This document shows positions 10,199 to 19,556 of a stretch of 64,000 bases of DNA, piece by piece (position 1 is the first letter of the stretch; each line of letters begins with the position of its first letter). Both the position numbers and the translations under genes were made by a program. This DNA comes from an uncultured Eubacteriales bacterium (GTDB taxonomy: Bacteria; Bacillota; Clostridia; Lachnospirales; Lachnospiraceae): assembly GCA_900548855.1 (NCBI GenBank), contig URMF01000015.1, positions 1 through 64,000 of the forward strand, in the 5' to 3' direction. Below the pieces are notes generated by a model. The model saw only the letters and a list, made by a program, of their open reading frames with translations. It was not told the DNA's origin and searched no databases.

Positions 10199-11317
10199 TT
10201 ATTTTATAGTCGGATCCGTTGGGTCCCATGTATGTTTTGTACTCAGTTTTTTTGCCTTTGGCTTATCAAACGGTCCCGGATTTTTCTTATTATTATATAT
10301 AATAACCTTTGTTCCAATCTTACAGTTATCATATATCCACTTTGAATCTCCAGCTGTCAACCGGATACATCCATGAGATGCCATGGTGCCAAGCTTATTA
10401 TACGCCTTCACATTCAGGGATTTGTTATCCCGTTCCACGTCATAGTATACGGAATGGAATAATATATCCTGCGTCAGATGCTCACACCATTGTCCCCAGG
10501 AAGGTCCCATCAGCTCATGCCAGCGTAGCTTGTCTTTAATGTGAAAGGTTCCTATCGGTGTATCCTTACCGGCTGAACATACAAATGCCACAACTGGTAT
10601 TGTATAGCCCTTTTTCCCATCCTTTGCATATACGGTAACACAGCTTGCAGTACGGTTTACTCTAATGACATAAGAAGATTTCTGTTTTTTTGTCAGCTTT
10701 TTTCTCACGTCCTGCTGCAACTGTCCCTTCTTGTTAAAATAATATTTATATTTTCCGACGTATTTCCAACCGGTCATGGCAGCAAATGTTTTTTTATCAA
10801 AATAATATCGTTTACCATTCTTATCACGATACCAGCCGGATTTCAAATAATACTTTGAAGTAAAATTATAATACTTGCCATCAACCTTTTTAATACCGGT
10901 TTCCTCATAGCGTGCACCATCCTTACGCTGAAAATAGTAATATTTTTTGCCAATCTTAACAACTCCGGTCTTTAAAGAGTAATTCTTATTAAAATAGTAT
11001 ATTTTTCCCTTAATCTTCTGTTTTCCGAATTTCTTATACAGATTTCCCTTGGTATCAAAATAATACAATTTATTGTCAATCTTATGTATTCCTTTTACTT
11101 TTTCACCGTTTATGTAATAGCATGTCTTTTTCTTATTCCAGCCATTCGCATTCGTCACCTCAGTGGTTGTCTGTGTCGTACTCTGGGATTCAGTCGTTAC
11201 ATCCGGCTTCGCATCTACCACAGTCTCAGCTTTTACAGTGTTTCCCATCTGAAGCATTCCACATAAAACAAAAGCAGAACATGCAAGAAAATGCTTTAGT
11301 GCCAAAATCTTTTTCAT
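10199..11317 (-). CDS. Secreted L,D-transpeptidase with choline-binding-type wall repeats
   Basis: The 372-residue product has a signal peptide (KKILALKHFLACSAFVLCGML), a short Thr/Ser-rich linker, about seven aromatic YYF-type cell-wall-binding repeats (residues 60-205, for example KIYYFNKNYSLKTGVVKIG) and a C-terminal YkuD catalytic domain with the SHGCIRL signature whose Cys is the nucleophile. YkuD enzymes make 3-3 peptidoglycan crosslinks or attach proteins to the wall; the repeats should hold it at the wall. ATG start with GGAGAGAAGAG upstream, own promoter and terminator, so a single-gene unit. Confidence 0.88.
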   Translation of the reverse strand: MKKILALKHFLACSAFVLCGMLQMGNTVKAETVVDAKPDVTTESQSTTQTTTEVTNANGWNKKKTCYYINGEKVKGIHKIDNKLYYFDTKGNLYKKFGKQKIKGKIYYFNKNYSLKTGVVKIGKKYYYFQRKDGARYEETGIKKVDGKYYNFTSKYYLKSGWYRDKNGKRYYFDKKTFAAMTGWKYVGKYKYYFNKKGQLQQDVRKKLTKKQKSSYVIRVNRTASCVTVYAKDGKKGYTIPVVAFVCSAGKDTPIGTFHIKDKLRWHELMGPSWGQWCEHLTQDILFHSVYYDVERDNKSLNVKAYNKLGTMASHGCIRLTAGDSKWIYDNCKIGTKVIIYNNKKNPGPFDKPKAKKLSTKHTWDPTDPTIK

Positions 11318-11370
11318 TCTCTTCTCTCCATTCTTTCATATTTAAAATACCTGCGTCCGGCAACCTCTTT

Positions 11371-11399
11371 ATTATAGCCTCTGCAACCTGTATTTTCAA
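11371..11399 (-). promoter_or_regulatory. Sigma-A-type promoter of the L,D-transpeptidase gene
   Basis: Minus strand TTGAAA, 17-nt spacer, TATAAT, about 55 nt upstream of the start codon. Confidence 0.7.
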
Positions 11400-11474
11400 G
11401 ACTATTATATACCCGACTTTGTATTATTTTTGTATTATGATTGCATCTTTTATGTAAACACCTGTCAAATTCCT

Positions 11475-12857
11475 CTATTTTCTGACTTTTATCTTCTTTG
11501 TAGAACTATATTTCCCATAATAGACCGTTCCCTTTGCCTTCCGGTAAGCACGTACCCGTATATAATAAGTTTTTCCCTTTTTTAGTTTTTTTAAAGTATA
11601 CGTATTCTTTTTCGTCTTTATTTTTACTGCCTTGGTAAATTTCTTATTTGTCGCATAGACAATCTGATAGCCTGTGGCTTTGCTTACCTTCTTAAAGGTG
11701 ACCTTTATTTTTTTGGTCTTCACATTTTTTGCGGATATTGACTTTACCTTACCAGGTTTATAGGAAGTCGTTGTACTCCCTCCTCCACTCTTTTTACCAC
11801 TTCTTGTCTGGTATTCTCCTAATACCCATTGTCCGGCTTTCGATAAATCCGACTTTTTCCATCCGCTTTTCTTGGAGGTTCCGGATTTTAACAACGCAGA
11901 GGCTTCTGCCTTATTACTAAGACTCCAGGCAAAATAACTGATTCTGTTTTCATCCAACAAATCCAGCCATTTTTTGGCTTCCTTTGTATTTAAAGAACCG
12001 GCACCACTGGCTTCCGAAACACCAAACTCGGTCACCATCACCGGAAGACCATTTTTCAGTGCTGTTTTCAGCTTTTCCCGATAAGAATCCTTATGGGTAG
12101 CTGAATAAAAATGAAGTGTATACATAATGTTATCGTATTTGAGCGGCGATTTGGATGCCACGTCCACATCCTGGGACCAGTTCGGTGTTCCCACAATAAT
12201 CACGGCATCCTTATTATTGGCACGGATAACCGGAATGACCGCATTGGCATATTTCTTAATCTCCGACCATGTGGTTCCCCCATTTGGTTCATTGCAAATC
12301 TCATAGATTACATTGTCATACCCTGCATATTTCTCAGACATCTCCTTAAAAAATGCTTTTGCCTTTGACTGATACTTCTGTGGATTCTTATCATTTAATA
12401 CATGCCAGTCAATAATGACATACATTCCCAGGTTACTGGCTGCCTTCACCCCTGCATCAATGCGTTTTTTCAGTGTCTTCTGTACAGTTGACTGGGATTC
12501 TCCCGCTCCAGCTTTATCACAGTATCCATAATATTCCGTAGTGTACATGGCAAGCCTTATGGCATTGACCGAATACTGGTCTCTCAGAGTCTTAAAGGAA
12601 GCCTCTGAAATATAGGGATACCCCACATCCCAATTAATTCCATGGGTACTAACCCCTCTAAGCTGAACCTCTTTACCAGTCTTCTTGCTTACTAGCTTAG
12701 TTCCTTCCACCTTCAGCGCTCCGTTTTCTTCCACCACTGTTGCCGCCAGAGATGGATATCCACCTGCCAGCAGCGCTATTGCCAGCATAGCTGCACCCCA
12801 TAATATCTTCATGCTTTTCAGCAGCCTTGTAATCTTCTTTTCCTCTCTGTTCTCCAT
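11475..12857 (-). CDS. Secreted GH5 endoglucanase-like enzyme with C-terminal fibronectin III-like domain
   Basis: A glycoside hydrolase family 5 enzyme, likely a beta-1,4-glucanase or mannanase. After a signal peptide (WGAAMLAIALLAGGYPSLAA) comes the GH5 barrel, starting with LRGVSTHGINW, with the acid/base Glu in IYEICNEPNG and the nucleophile Glu in MVTEFGVSEA. Residues from about 375 on form a lysine-rich fibronectin III-like module (VKSISAKNVKTKKIKVTFKK... TYYIRVRAY) typical of Lachnospiraceae surface proteins. I start at the ATG at 12857, which has AAAAGGGGGA 8 nt upstream; the ATG 36 nt earlier lacks a site. Exact substrate not determined. Confidence 0.85.
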   Translation of the reverse strand: MENREEKKITRLLKSMKILWGAAMLAIALLAGGYPSLAATVVEENGALKVEGTKLVSKKTGKEVQLRGVSTHGINWDVGYPYISEASFKTLRDQYSVNAIRLAMYTTEYYGYCDKAGAGESQSTVQKTLKKRIDAGVKAASNLGMYVIIDWHVLNDKNPQKYQSKAKAFFKEMSEKYAGYDNVIYEICNEPNGGTTWSEIKKYANAVIPVIRANNKDAVIIVGTPNWSQDVDVASKSPLKYDNIMYTLHFYSATHKDSYREKLKTALKNGLPVMVTEFGVSEASGAGSLNTKEAKKWLDLLDENRISYFAWSLSNKAEASALLKSGTSKKSGWKKSDLSKAGQWVLGEYQTRSGKKSGGGSTTTSYKPGKVKSISAKNVKTKKIKVTFKKVSKATGYQIVYATNKKFTKAVKIKTKKNTYTLKKLKKGKTYYIRVRAYRKAKGTVYYGKYSSTKKIKVRK

Positions 12858-12900
12858 CTGTCTTTTCCCCCTTTTTACTTCTCTTCTTTCCATAAATAGA

Positions 12901-12937
12901 AAAGAATGACATCTATATTATATAGTTGTCATTCTTT
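12901..12937 (-). terminator. Terminator of the LCP gene
   Basis: A perfect 11-bp inverted repeat (AAAGAATGACA / TGTCATTCTTT) with a 15-nt AT loop, ending in TTTTCTATTT on the minus strand, directly past the LCP stop codon. Confidence 0.75.
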
Positions 12938-12945
12938 CTGTCATC

Positions 12946-14079
12946 CTAATATGCTTCACTGGATGGAGTATTGGTCTGAGTCGGTGTCTCTGTTGTCTTA
13001 TCATCTGTAAACTCATCGCCATACCCGGTCTCATTGGTAATCTCTGCACTAATTCTCTGCACCTCAGCTGACGGTGTGTAAGTCGTATCTTCCGGATACA
13101 GGAACTCATGTAAATGCTTCACATTGCTAAGTAAATCACACGGAACCACAACACTTCCCTTTGAACCCAGGGTCGGTGTCTGGTTTGCCAAAGGAAAACC
13201 AATATTGTCCACTAATTTATAATCAAATATACTGGTTGCCAGAGAAATAATTTCCTTATTGCTCATATTCGTTGCAATCTGTGGAAATACCTCGTTAATC
13301 ACCTCTGTAATTGTAGATAAGTTGGATTCCTTCGCCTTGTCAATCATTGCTGAAATCACGGCACGCTGTCTCTGAGTTCTCTCAAAATCTCCATTACCCA
13401 CCTTACGGATTCTCGCATATGCAGTTGCCTGTGCTCCATTTAACGTCTGTTCTCCCGCTGACCAGATGCCATCGGAAGCAATTCCAGTAACTTCAATCTG
13501 CTCCTCAAGGTTATGATTCAAATTATTAAGCTCATTGCTTTTAACATCAATCGTAATGCCGCCTAACGCATCAATCGCATTTGTCAGTGCCTTAAAATCT
13601 ACGGAAACATAATCCGTAATATTCAAATCCAAATTTTTATTCAATGTTTCCACCGAACAGATTGGACCTCCAAGGAAATAGGCATGTGTAAACTTCTGGG
13701 TGGATGGTGTAGGTCTTGCCATCTCTAAAAAACAATCTCTGTAAACAGAAACCAGCTTAACTTCCTTCGTCTCATTGTTAATGCTGGCAATGATTACAGC
13801 ATCACTGTGAGCCACACCTTCCTTGGTCATATCCACATTATCACGGGTATCCAGACCAAACAGCGCAATTGTAGTATACTTCTCCACCATTGTATCGGTA
13901 ACTGCATCACTGACATCAATCTCATCCTTCGGAGTGTCTTCCCTTCCCATCTTATTCAGGGTATAGTTGACATAATACCACGCATACCCTGCAACCAGTC
14001 CAATAAATATCAGAATCTCCAATAACAGAATTAATCCCAGTCTCTTATTTTTTGTTTTCTTCCTGTGTGATTTACTCAT
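12946..14079 (-). CDS. LytR-CpsA-Psr family glycopolymer ligase
   Basis: LCP enzymes transfer lipid-linked teichoic acid or capsule polymers to peptidoglycan outside the cell. The 377-residue product has a basic N-terminus, one membrane segment (about residues 15-36) and the LCP domain with ALFGLDTRDN, the SDAVIIASIN strand, LVSVYRDCFLEM and the Arg-rich YARIRKVGNGDFERTQRQR segment that binds the lipid diphosphate. The C-terminal 45 residues are Thr/Ser/Glu-rich and probably disordered. It lies 35 nt after glmS and may be read from the glmS promoter; it fits the polysaccharide genes nearby. Confidence 0.92.
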   Translation of the reverse strand: MSKSHRKKTKNKRLGLILLLEILIFIGLVAGYAWYYVNYTLNKMGREDTPKDEIDVSDAVTDTMVEKYTTIALFGLDTRDNVDMTKEGVAHSDAVIIASINNETKEVKLVSVYRDCFLEMARPTPSTQKFTHAYFLGGPICSVETLNKNLDLNITDYVSVDFKALTNAIDALGGITIDVKSNELNNLNHNLEEQIEVTGIASDGIWSAGEQTLNGAQATAYARIRKVGNGDFERTQRQRAVISAMIDKAKESNLSTITEVINEVFPQIATNMSNKEIISLATSIFDYKLVDNIGFPLANQTPTLGSKGSVVVPCDLLSNVKHLHEFLYPEDTTYTPSAEVQRISAEITNETGYGDEFTDDKTTETPTQTNTPSSEAY

Positions 14080-14114
14080 GAAATCTAATCCTCCTATACG
14101 ATACCTAATAATCC

Positions 14115-15941
14115 CTACTCCACTGTAACTGATTTCGCAAGGTTTCTCGGCTTATCTACATCCAGTCCCTTTGCAACCGAAACATAATAACCGAATAACT
14201 GCAATGGAATAACCGCCAGGGATGGTGTAAAACACGGATGTGTCTTTGGAATATACACCGTAAAATCAGATGTATCCTCCATCACACAATTCCCCTTATT
14301 CGTCAATGTAAAGATATAACCACCTCTGGTTCTTACCTCTACAATATTGCTTATCATCTTTTCATATAAATCCGGCTGGGTAACTACCGCCACCGTCAAA
14401 ATTCCATCCTCAATTAACGAAATGGTTCCATGTTTTAATTCACCAGCTGCATAGGCCTCTGAATGAATATAGGAAATTTCTTTTAATTTTAATGACCCCT
14501 CTAATGAAGTGGCATAATCCACTCCTCTTCCTAAAAAGAACACATCCCTTGCATTTGCATATTTACTTGCAAACCACTGGATTCTCTCTTTGTCTCCTAA
14601 TATCTCGGAAATTTTATCCGGCAGACTCTTAAGCTCCTGAATCATTTCATAATACTCTTCACCGGATATGGTTCCTCTCACATCTCCAAACAATACTGCC
14701 AATAAATAAAGCGCTGCCAGCTGTGTGCTGTATGCCTTGGTTGTGGCAACGGATATCTCCGGTCCTGCCCAGGTGTATAAGACATTATCTGCCTCTCTTG
14801 CAATGGTAGAACCCACCACATTCACAACTCCTAATACCTTAACCCCCAGCTCCTGTGCCTTCCGGAGTGCCGCAAGGGAATCAGCAGTTTCCCCTGACTG
14901 GCTGATAATAATTACCATGGAGTCCCGCTCTAAAATCGGATTCCTGTAACGGAACTCCGATGCCAAATCCACCTCTACAGGAATTCTCGTTATCTTTTCA
15001 ATTATATATTTGCTGGTAACACCCACATGATAAGCGGAACCACATCCGATAATATAGATTCTTTTCAGGTTCTTAATGTCCTCCTCGGACATATTCAGCT
15101 CATCAATTACAATCCTATCATCCTTAATTCTTGGACTGATGGTATCCAGCACGGCTTTCGGCTGTTCATATATTTCCTTTAGCATGAAATGCTCATAACC
15201 ACCCTTTTCAGCAGCTTCCACATCCCATTCAATCGTTTTTGTTTCCTTTGAGATACTTTCCATATCCTCATTGTAGAAGGTAATACCGGTTCTTGACAAC
15301 TCGCAGATTTCCCGATTTTCAATGAAATATACCTCTCTGGTATATTTTAAAATTGCCGGAACATCCGAAGCAATAAAATTCCCCTCCTGAGAAACACCTA
15401 CAATCAAAGGGGAATCCTTCCGCACTGCATACATCTTATCCGGATAATCCTTAAATAAAATACCCAGTGCATAAGAGCCCTGTACTCGATGCATTACCTT
15501 TTCCACTGCCTTCAATGGATTGCCCTCATAATAATAATCCAGAAGATGTGCCACTACCTCGGTATCGGTATCTGAAACAAAGGTATATCCCTTCTGAATC
15601 ATCTTCTCTCTTAGAGGCTGATAATTTTCAATAATGCCGTTGTGCACAACTGCAATTGTCCTATCACTGTTAAAATGTGGATGCGCATTGGAGACAGATG
15701 GCTCCCCATGGGTTGCCCACCTTGTGTGCCCAATTCCCAGAGTTCCCTTCAGGCTTCTTCCATCCCCTGTCAGGTCTCTAAGCGCCTGAAGCCTCCCCTT
15801 GGCTTTCACAATTTCAATATCGTTTCCGTCATATACTGCAAGGCCGGCAGAATCATAACCACGGTACTCAAGCTTCGCCAGACCATCTAACAAAATGGGG
15901 GCAGCCTGTTCCTTACCGATGTAGCCCACAATACCACACAT
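14115..15941 (-). CDS. glmS: Glutamine--fructose-6-phosphate aminotransferase
   Basis: Makes glucosamine-6-phosphate, the entry step to UDP-GlcNAc for wall and capsule. The 608-residue protein has the nucleophile Cys at position 2 (MCGIVGYIG), the glutaminase domain (residues 1-240) with GHTRWATHG, and two SIS isomerase domains (ISQSGETADSLAA; LGRGVDYATSLEG), ending in the conserved DKPRNLAKSVTVE. Length and ends are those of the family. No glmS ribozyme is evident in the roughly 70-nt leader. A strong ribosome site (AAGGAGGACGAC) and a promoter precede it. Confidence 0.97.
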   Translation of the reverse strand: MCGIVGYIGKEQAAPILLDGLAKLEYRGYDSAGLAVYDGNDIEIVKAKGRLQALRDLTGDGRSLKGTLGIGHTRWATHGEPSVSNAHPHFNSDRTIAVVHNGIIENYQPLREKMIQKGYTFVSDTDTEVVAHLLDYYYEGNPLKAVEKVMHRVQGSYALGILFKDYPDKMYAVRKDSPLIVGVSQEGNFIASDVPAILKYTREVYFIENREICELSRTGITFYNEDMESISKETKTIEWDVEAAEKGGYEHFMLKEIYEQPKAVLDTISPRIKDDRIVIDELNMSEEDIKNLKRIYIIGCGSAYHVGVTSKYIIEKITRIPVEVDLASEFRYRNPILERDSMVIIISQSGETADSLAALRKAQELGVKVLGVVNVVGSTIAREADNVLYTWAGPEISVATTKAYSTQLAALYLLAVLFGDVRGTISGEEYYEMIQELKSLPDKISEILGDKERIQWFASKYANARDVFFLGRGVDYATSLEGSLKLKEISYIHSEAYAAGELKHGTISLIEDGILTVAVVTQPDLYEKMISNIVEVRTRGGYIFTLTNKGNCVMEDTSDFTVYIPKTHPCFTPSLAVIPLQLFGYYVSVAKGLDVDKPRNLAKSVTVE

Positions 15942-16014
15942 ATGTCGTCCTCCTTATTGTCACTCTGCTATTACTATATGAAATAGATTATTTTCAAATT
16001 ACAAAACTATCAAG

Positions 16015-16043
16015 ATTATATCACTTTATCATATTTTTTACAA
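16015..16043 (-). promoter_or_regulatory. Sigma-A-type promoter of glmS
   Basis: Minus strand TTGTAA, 17-nt spacer, TATAAT, giving a transcript start near 16008 and a leader of about 65 nt. Confidence 0.7.
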
Positions 16044-16140
16044 TACACGTTTTCTTAAGTTAACTACATATATTATGGTAAACCGTTTTCCTCTCCCCAC
16101 TGGAAAAAACATCAGTTCTTCTCCCTGTACGCCACAGCTT

Positions 16141-16893
16141 CTAGCCTGGAAAATAATATTTTACCACTCCACTTATGGCATAAAAGCAGAAATAATAAAA
16201 GGCCTTCACCCTTCCAAAGCCTATATACCGGTACACCCCATAGGTCATTTTAGCAGATTTCAGCTTATTTCCGGATTTTGTGCCCTTCATCACCCGGTAT
16301 TTCAGTAGCGGTTCATTTATACCATAGGCTTTCCCGTATTCCTTTAAAATGGACAGCCACGTAATATAATCCTCGTGGAGATGGTCCTGAACCATGGGAT
16401 ACCGTTTCGCAACCGATGCAAGCACCATTACCCCGGAAGTATTTAATACATTTCCCTTTAACAAATCCTTATAGCACACCTCTTCCTTGATGCCGATAAT
16501 CTTCCCGGTCAGACTCCCATTTTCATCCATGAGTTCCCTTGCTGTTGAGGATAATACCGCATTCTCTCTTTCCATCAAAGATACCTGTTTTATAAGCTTA
16601 TCCTCCGTCCAGTAATCATCTGCATCTAAGAATGCAATAAATTTTCCCTTCGCAAGGGCAATTCCTTTATTCCGGCTCGCTGCCACTCCCTGGTTGCTTT
16701 CATTGCAAATATAAATAAGCCTCTCGTCCCGTCTGAAGCTTTGAATCTGCTCCGCTGTTCTGTCTGTAGAATTATCATTGATTACAATTAATTCCAACGA
16801 AACCTGTTGCAGCAAAACAGATTCAATTGCTGTACGTATGAACTTTTCACAATTATATGCGGGCATTACTACCGACACTAAAATATCATCCAT
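16141..16893 (-). CDS. Family 2 glycosyltransferase
   Basis: A GT-A fold sugar transferase of 250 residues. It begins with the canonical VSVVMPAYNCEKFI, then the nucleotide-binding VINDNSTDRT and the metal-binding FLDADDYW near residue 92 (DxD), and ends in a basic helical region that may lie on the membrane. It is the last gene of an overlapping cluster: its ATG overlaps the end of the flippase gene by 8 nt. Donor and acceptor sugars are unknown. Confidence 0.88.
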   Translation of the reverse strand: MDDILVSVVMPAYNCEKFIRTAIESVLLQQVSLELIVINDNSTDRTAEQIQSFRRDERLIYICNESNQGVAASRNKGIALAKGKFIAFLDADDYWTEDKLIKQVSLMERENAVLSSTARELMDENGSLTGKIIGIKEEVCYKDLLKGNVLNTSGVMVLASVAKRYPMVQDHLHEDYITWLSILKEYGKAYGINEPLLKYRVMKGTKSGNKLKSAKMTYGVYRYIGFGRVKAFYYFCFYAISGVVKYYFPG

Positions 16894-18322
16894 GCTTTAT
16901 TCCGTTTCCACGCCTTTCTGCCATCTTCCTTTTTCCCATGACAATCATTTTTTTAATAAGCTCCCGGTTAATATACACTGCAAACAGTATTCCTAAAATC
17001 AGATTTAACAGGTTGAAGGAAAGCTTATTAAACCATGAAAGAATACACATGATAACCAGAAACAGGACATAGCCAAAAATATTTGCATAATTATATTTGA
17101 TATACTGAAAATTCAGTATATTCCGCATCCGGTAAACGGCAAGAAACAGATACGACACTAACGTGGAGATAGATGCCGCATAAATTCCAACCGAATTCAC
17201 CAGAACCAAATCCACAGCAAGATTAATTACTGCTGCAATAATCGTAGTTCCACCGACACTCTTTGTCTTTTTATGTGCAATATAAATTCCTCCCAGAAAG
17301 GATGACATAGAAGAAAAGAACATCGCCATCATAAGAATCGGCATCTGGCAATATGCCTGCCGTCCGTAATCGCCCCGTATCAAAAGGATAAACAGAATTG
17401 GCATTGCTGCAATCAGCATTGCCATGATACCGGACAAAATACGCAAAATGTTATCAAACATTTTTCCATAGTAGACAGATACATCTTCATCCTTTGAATT
17501 TAAAGATGCATTTTCCTGCCATGCCTGGGTAAATGCACTGTTTGCCAAAGAATACATCGACGGGATTTTATTTGCGACGCCATACACCGCATTAGCATTA
17601 ATTCCTATAAAATTAAGCAAAACCAGCCTATCTGAAAAATTCAGCAGCCATAGGGACAGTGAATTGGGAATCATTGGCCAGGAATAACTTATAAGCTCTT
17701 TCAGCACTGATTTTGACACGAGCCTGAAATCAATCTTAGAAAGGATATGTCCCTTCGCAAGAACAATAAAAAGCGCTACAATGGTGGCGCCTGTCATGGC
17801 AATTAACGCTCCAATCAGTCCTCCATCAATATAATATACCAGTACAATTACCAGCAGCATATTAACAATAGGCTGCACGGATGTGCACAAGGAATACAGC
17901 ATAGGGCGGGACAATCCCCTCACCACCTGCACAAGAGTAAGAAATAATATATCAGAGAAAAAATATGCGCATATCAGAATCCGGACCTCAAATGACAGCT
18001 TATACAATGCAAAATAAAGAATTGACAGCGATATTAGAGAAGAAACCGTTACAAACAGCAGTACATTGGTAATAACCTGATTTCGCTTCCTTTTATCGTC
18101 ATTACAGTCTATCAAAAACCGGAAGGCTGCAGTCTGTACCTGCAATGTTGCAACAGGCAGAAACAGAGATACCAGCGTGGAAATCAAATCATAAGTTCCG
18201 TATTCCGCCTGCGTAAGCTTTGCAGTGATAATCGGAAGCGTAATCAGCATGGACAATTTAGGTAAAATTGTCCCAATAGACATAATAATTGTATTTTTCG
18301 CAAGTGCTGTTTCTCTACTCAT
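16886..18322 (-). CDS. Wzx-type oligosaccharide flippase
   Basis: A 478-residue integral membrane protein with about 12-14 hydrophobic helices, of the polysaccharide transporter branch of the MOP superfamily. The start SRETALAKNTIIMSIGTILPKL and the YGTYDLISTLVS helix are typical. It should flip lipid-linked repeat units across the membrane. It overlaps both neighbours (8 nt each side), so it is translationally coupled with the pyruvyl transferase and the GT2 gene. Confidence 0.88.
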   Translation of the reverse strand: MSRETALAKNTIIMSIGTILPKLSMLITLPIITAKLTQAEYGTYDLISTLVSLFLPVATLQVQTAAFRFLIDCNDDKRKRNQVITNVLLFVTVSSLISLSILYFALYKLSFEVRILICAYFFSDILFLTLVQVVRGLSRPMLYSLCTSVQPIVNMLLVIVLVYYIDGGLIGALIAMTGATIVALFIVLAKGHILSKIDFRLVSKSVLKELISYSWPMIPNSLSLWLLNFSDRLVLLNFIGINANAVYGVANKIPSMYSLANSAFTQAWQENASLNSKDEDVSVYYGKMFDNILRILSGIMAMLIAAMPILFILLIRGDYGRQAYCQMPILMMAMFFSSMSSFLGGIYIAHKKTKSVGGTTIIAAVINLAVDLVLVNSVGIYAASISTLVSYLFLAVYRMRNILNFQYIKYNYANIFGYVLFLVIMCILSWFNKLSFNLLNLILGILFAVYINRELIKKMIVMGKRKMAERRGNGIKHG

Positions 18323-19556
18323 TGTGACTCTTCACCCATTCCGTTATACATTCAAAACAATTTTCCGCCTGAATATTCAAGACATGCTTCCTTATAACTT
18401 CTTTTTCATTATTAACATTTTCCGCCATTCGTCTGACTGCATCTATTATCCCAGCCTTATCACATGTATTTGACGTGATATCAAATATATAGGAAGACTG
18501 TCCTACATTCTCAGTCAATTCCCTGTATTTAACTGCCCACCCCAGAGCAATAGCAGGTATATAATTTTTATATGCATGAACAATACCATGGAATCTTGAA
18601 CAGATTATAAACTCAAAGCTTTTCACAAAGGCATCATACTGGAGACACGAAAAATCATTTTCCAACAAATGTACATGTGCTTCATCCGCAAACATTTCCG
18701 CTATTTTTTTGCAAAATGCCAAATCCTCACCGGAATGCCGGAAAACATAAACCTCTTTTTTCTGCGCTAAAAGCTCCTCTATTATGGCACGATAAATTTC
18801 CAAAACATTTGTGACATTGCCGTGTCTGAAGCACTGGGCATTTGGTACAATTCCCACATTATGCTCTGTGTGAATTTCCGGCAGAGATAACACCGGCGGC
18901 TTCACATAAATATTGTTAAGATTAACCCCGGCATTCTGCAATACCAGGTCGTTTGAAAGCTTTACATTTGTCAAGCCAAAATCCCGGGTGAGAAATGTAT
19001 ACCCTTCCTTTTCACGGGCAAATACCGTAACCGGATATCTCAGCAAATCCGCTATCTCATCTTTAATATCCGCCATACCGGAAGGAAACTGAAAAGGACC
19101 AAAGGACTGCGGCATAATAAAAACAGGAATATCATGCCGTTTTGCAAGACGAATTGTATTTAAGAAGTTTTCATTGGTACGTCTTGACCACTTGTCACCG
19201 AGAGCAAAACCACTGACATCTACAATCAGATTCATGGAAGAAATATATTTTTTCGCATCCATAAACTTCCAAATATTAGTGCGCTTACCCTTCACAAGCT
19301 TCATACATGCCTTGGCAATGGCAACAAAAAAATTAAACACCGCCTGCTTTCCGCCAAGGGCAATATATCTGCCTTCTCTTGAAAAGCAAATCTGTTTAAA
19401 GCATATATTATCAAGCTCTGGGTCACCAAGACCACATCCAAAATAGATTTCACAGCCAGGGATTCTTTTCTGCAGCTCATCAATTGTAACAAAAAGCATT
19501 GACTGCGCACCCTTATTATTAAAATTTGCACCGGTTATCAGCACTTTCATAGACAT
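18315..19556 (-). CDS. Polysaccharide pyruvyl transferase family protein
   Basis: Enzymes of this family move pyruvate (or a related group) from phosphoenolpyruvate to a sugar of a surface polymer. The 413-residue protein starts with VLITGANFNNKGAQSML, has VDVSGFALGDKW, and ends with the diagnostic CSRFHGIVHAYKNYIPAIAL motif, a GT-B-like nucleotide site. It overlaps the FrhB-like gene by 10 nt; this pairing recurs in polysaccharide clusters of gut Firmicutes and Bacteroidetes. The exact acceptor is unknown. Confidence 0.9.
   Translation of the reverse strand: MSMKVLITGANFNNKGAQSMLFVTIDELQKRIPGCEIYFGCGLGDPELDNICFKQICFSREGRYIALGGKQAVFNFFVAIAKACMKLVKGKRTNIWKFMDAKKYISSMNLIVDVSGFALGDKWSRRTNENFLNTIRLAKRHDIPVFIMPQSFGPFQFPSGMADIKDEIADLLRYPVTVFAREKEGYTFLTRDFGLTNVKLSNDLVLQNAGVNLNNIYVKPPVLSLPEIHTEHNVGIVPNAQCFRHGNVTNVLEIYRAIIEELLAQKKEVYVFRHSGEDLAFCKKIAEMFADEAHVHLLENDFSCLQYDAFVKSFEFIICSRFHGIVHAYKNYIPAIALGWAVKYRELTENVGQSSYIFDITSNTCDKAGIIDAVRRMAENVNNEKEVIRKHVLNIQAENCFECITEWVKSHNE

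Noticed and set aside
15942..16010. glmS ribozyme upstream of glmS
   Set aside because: The leader after the promoter is about 65 nt, too short, and no conserved ribozyme core is seen.
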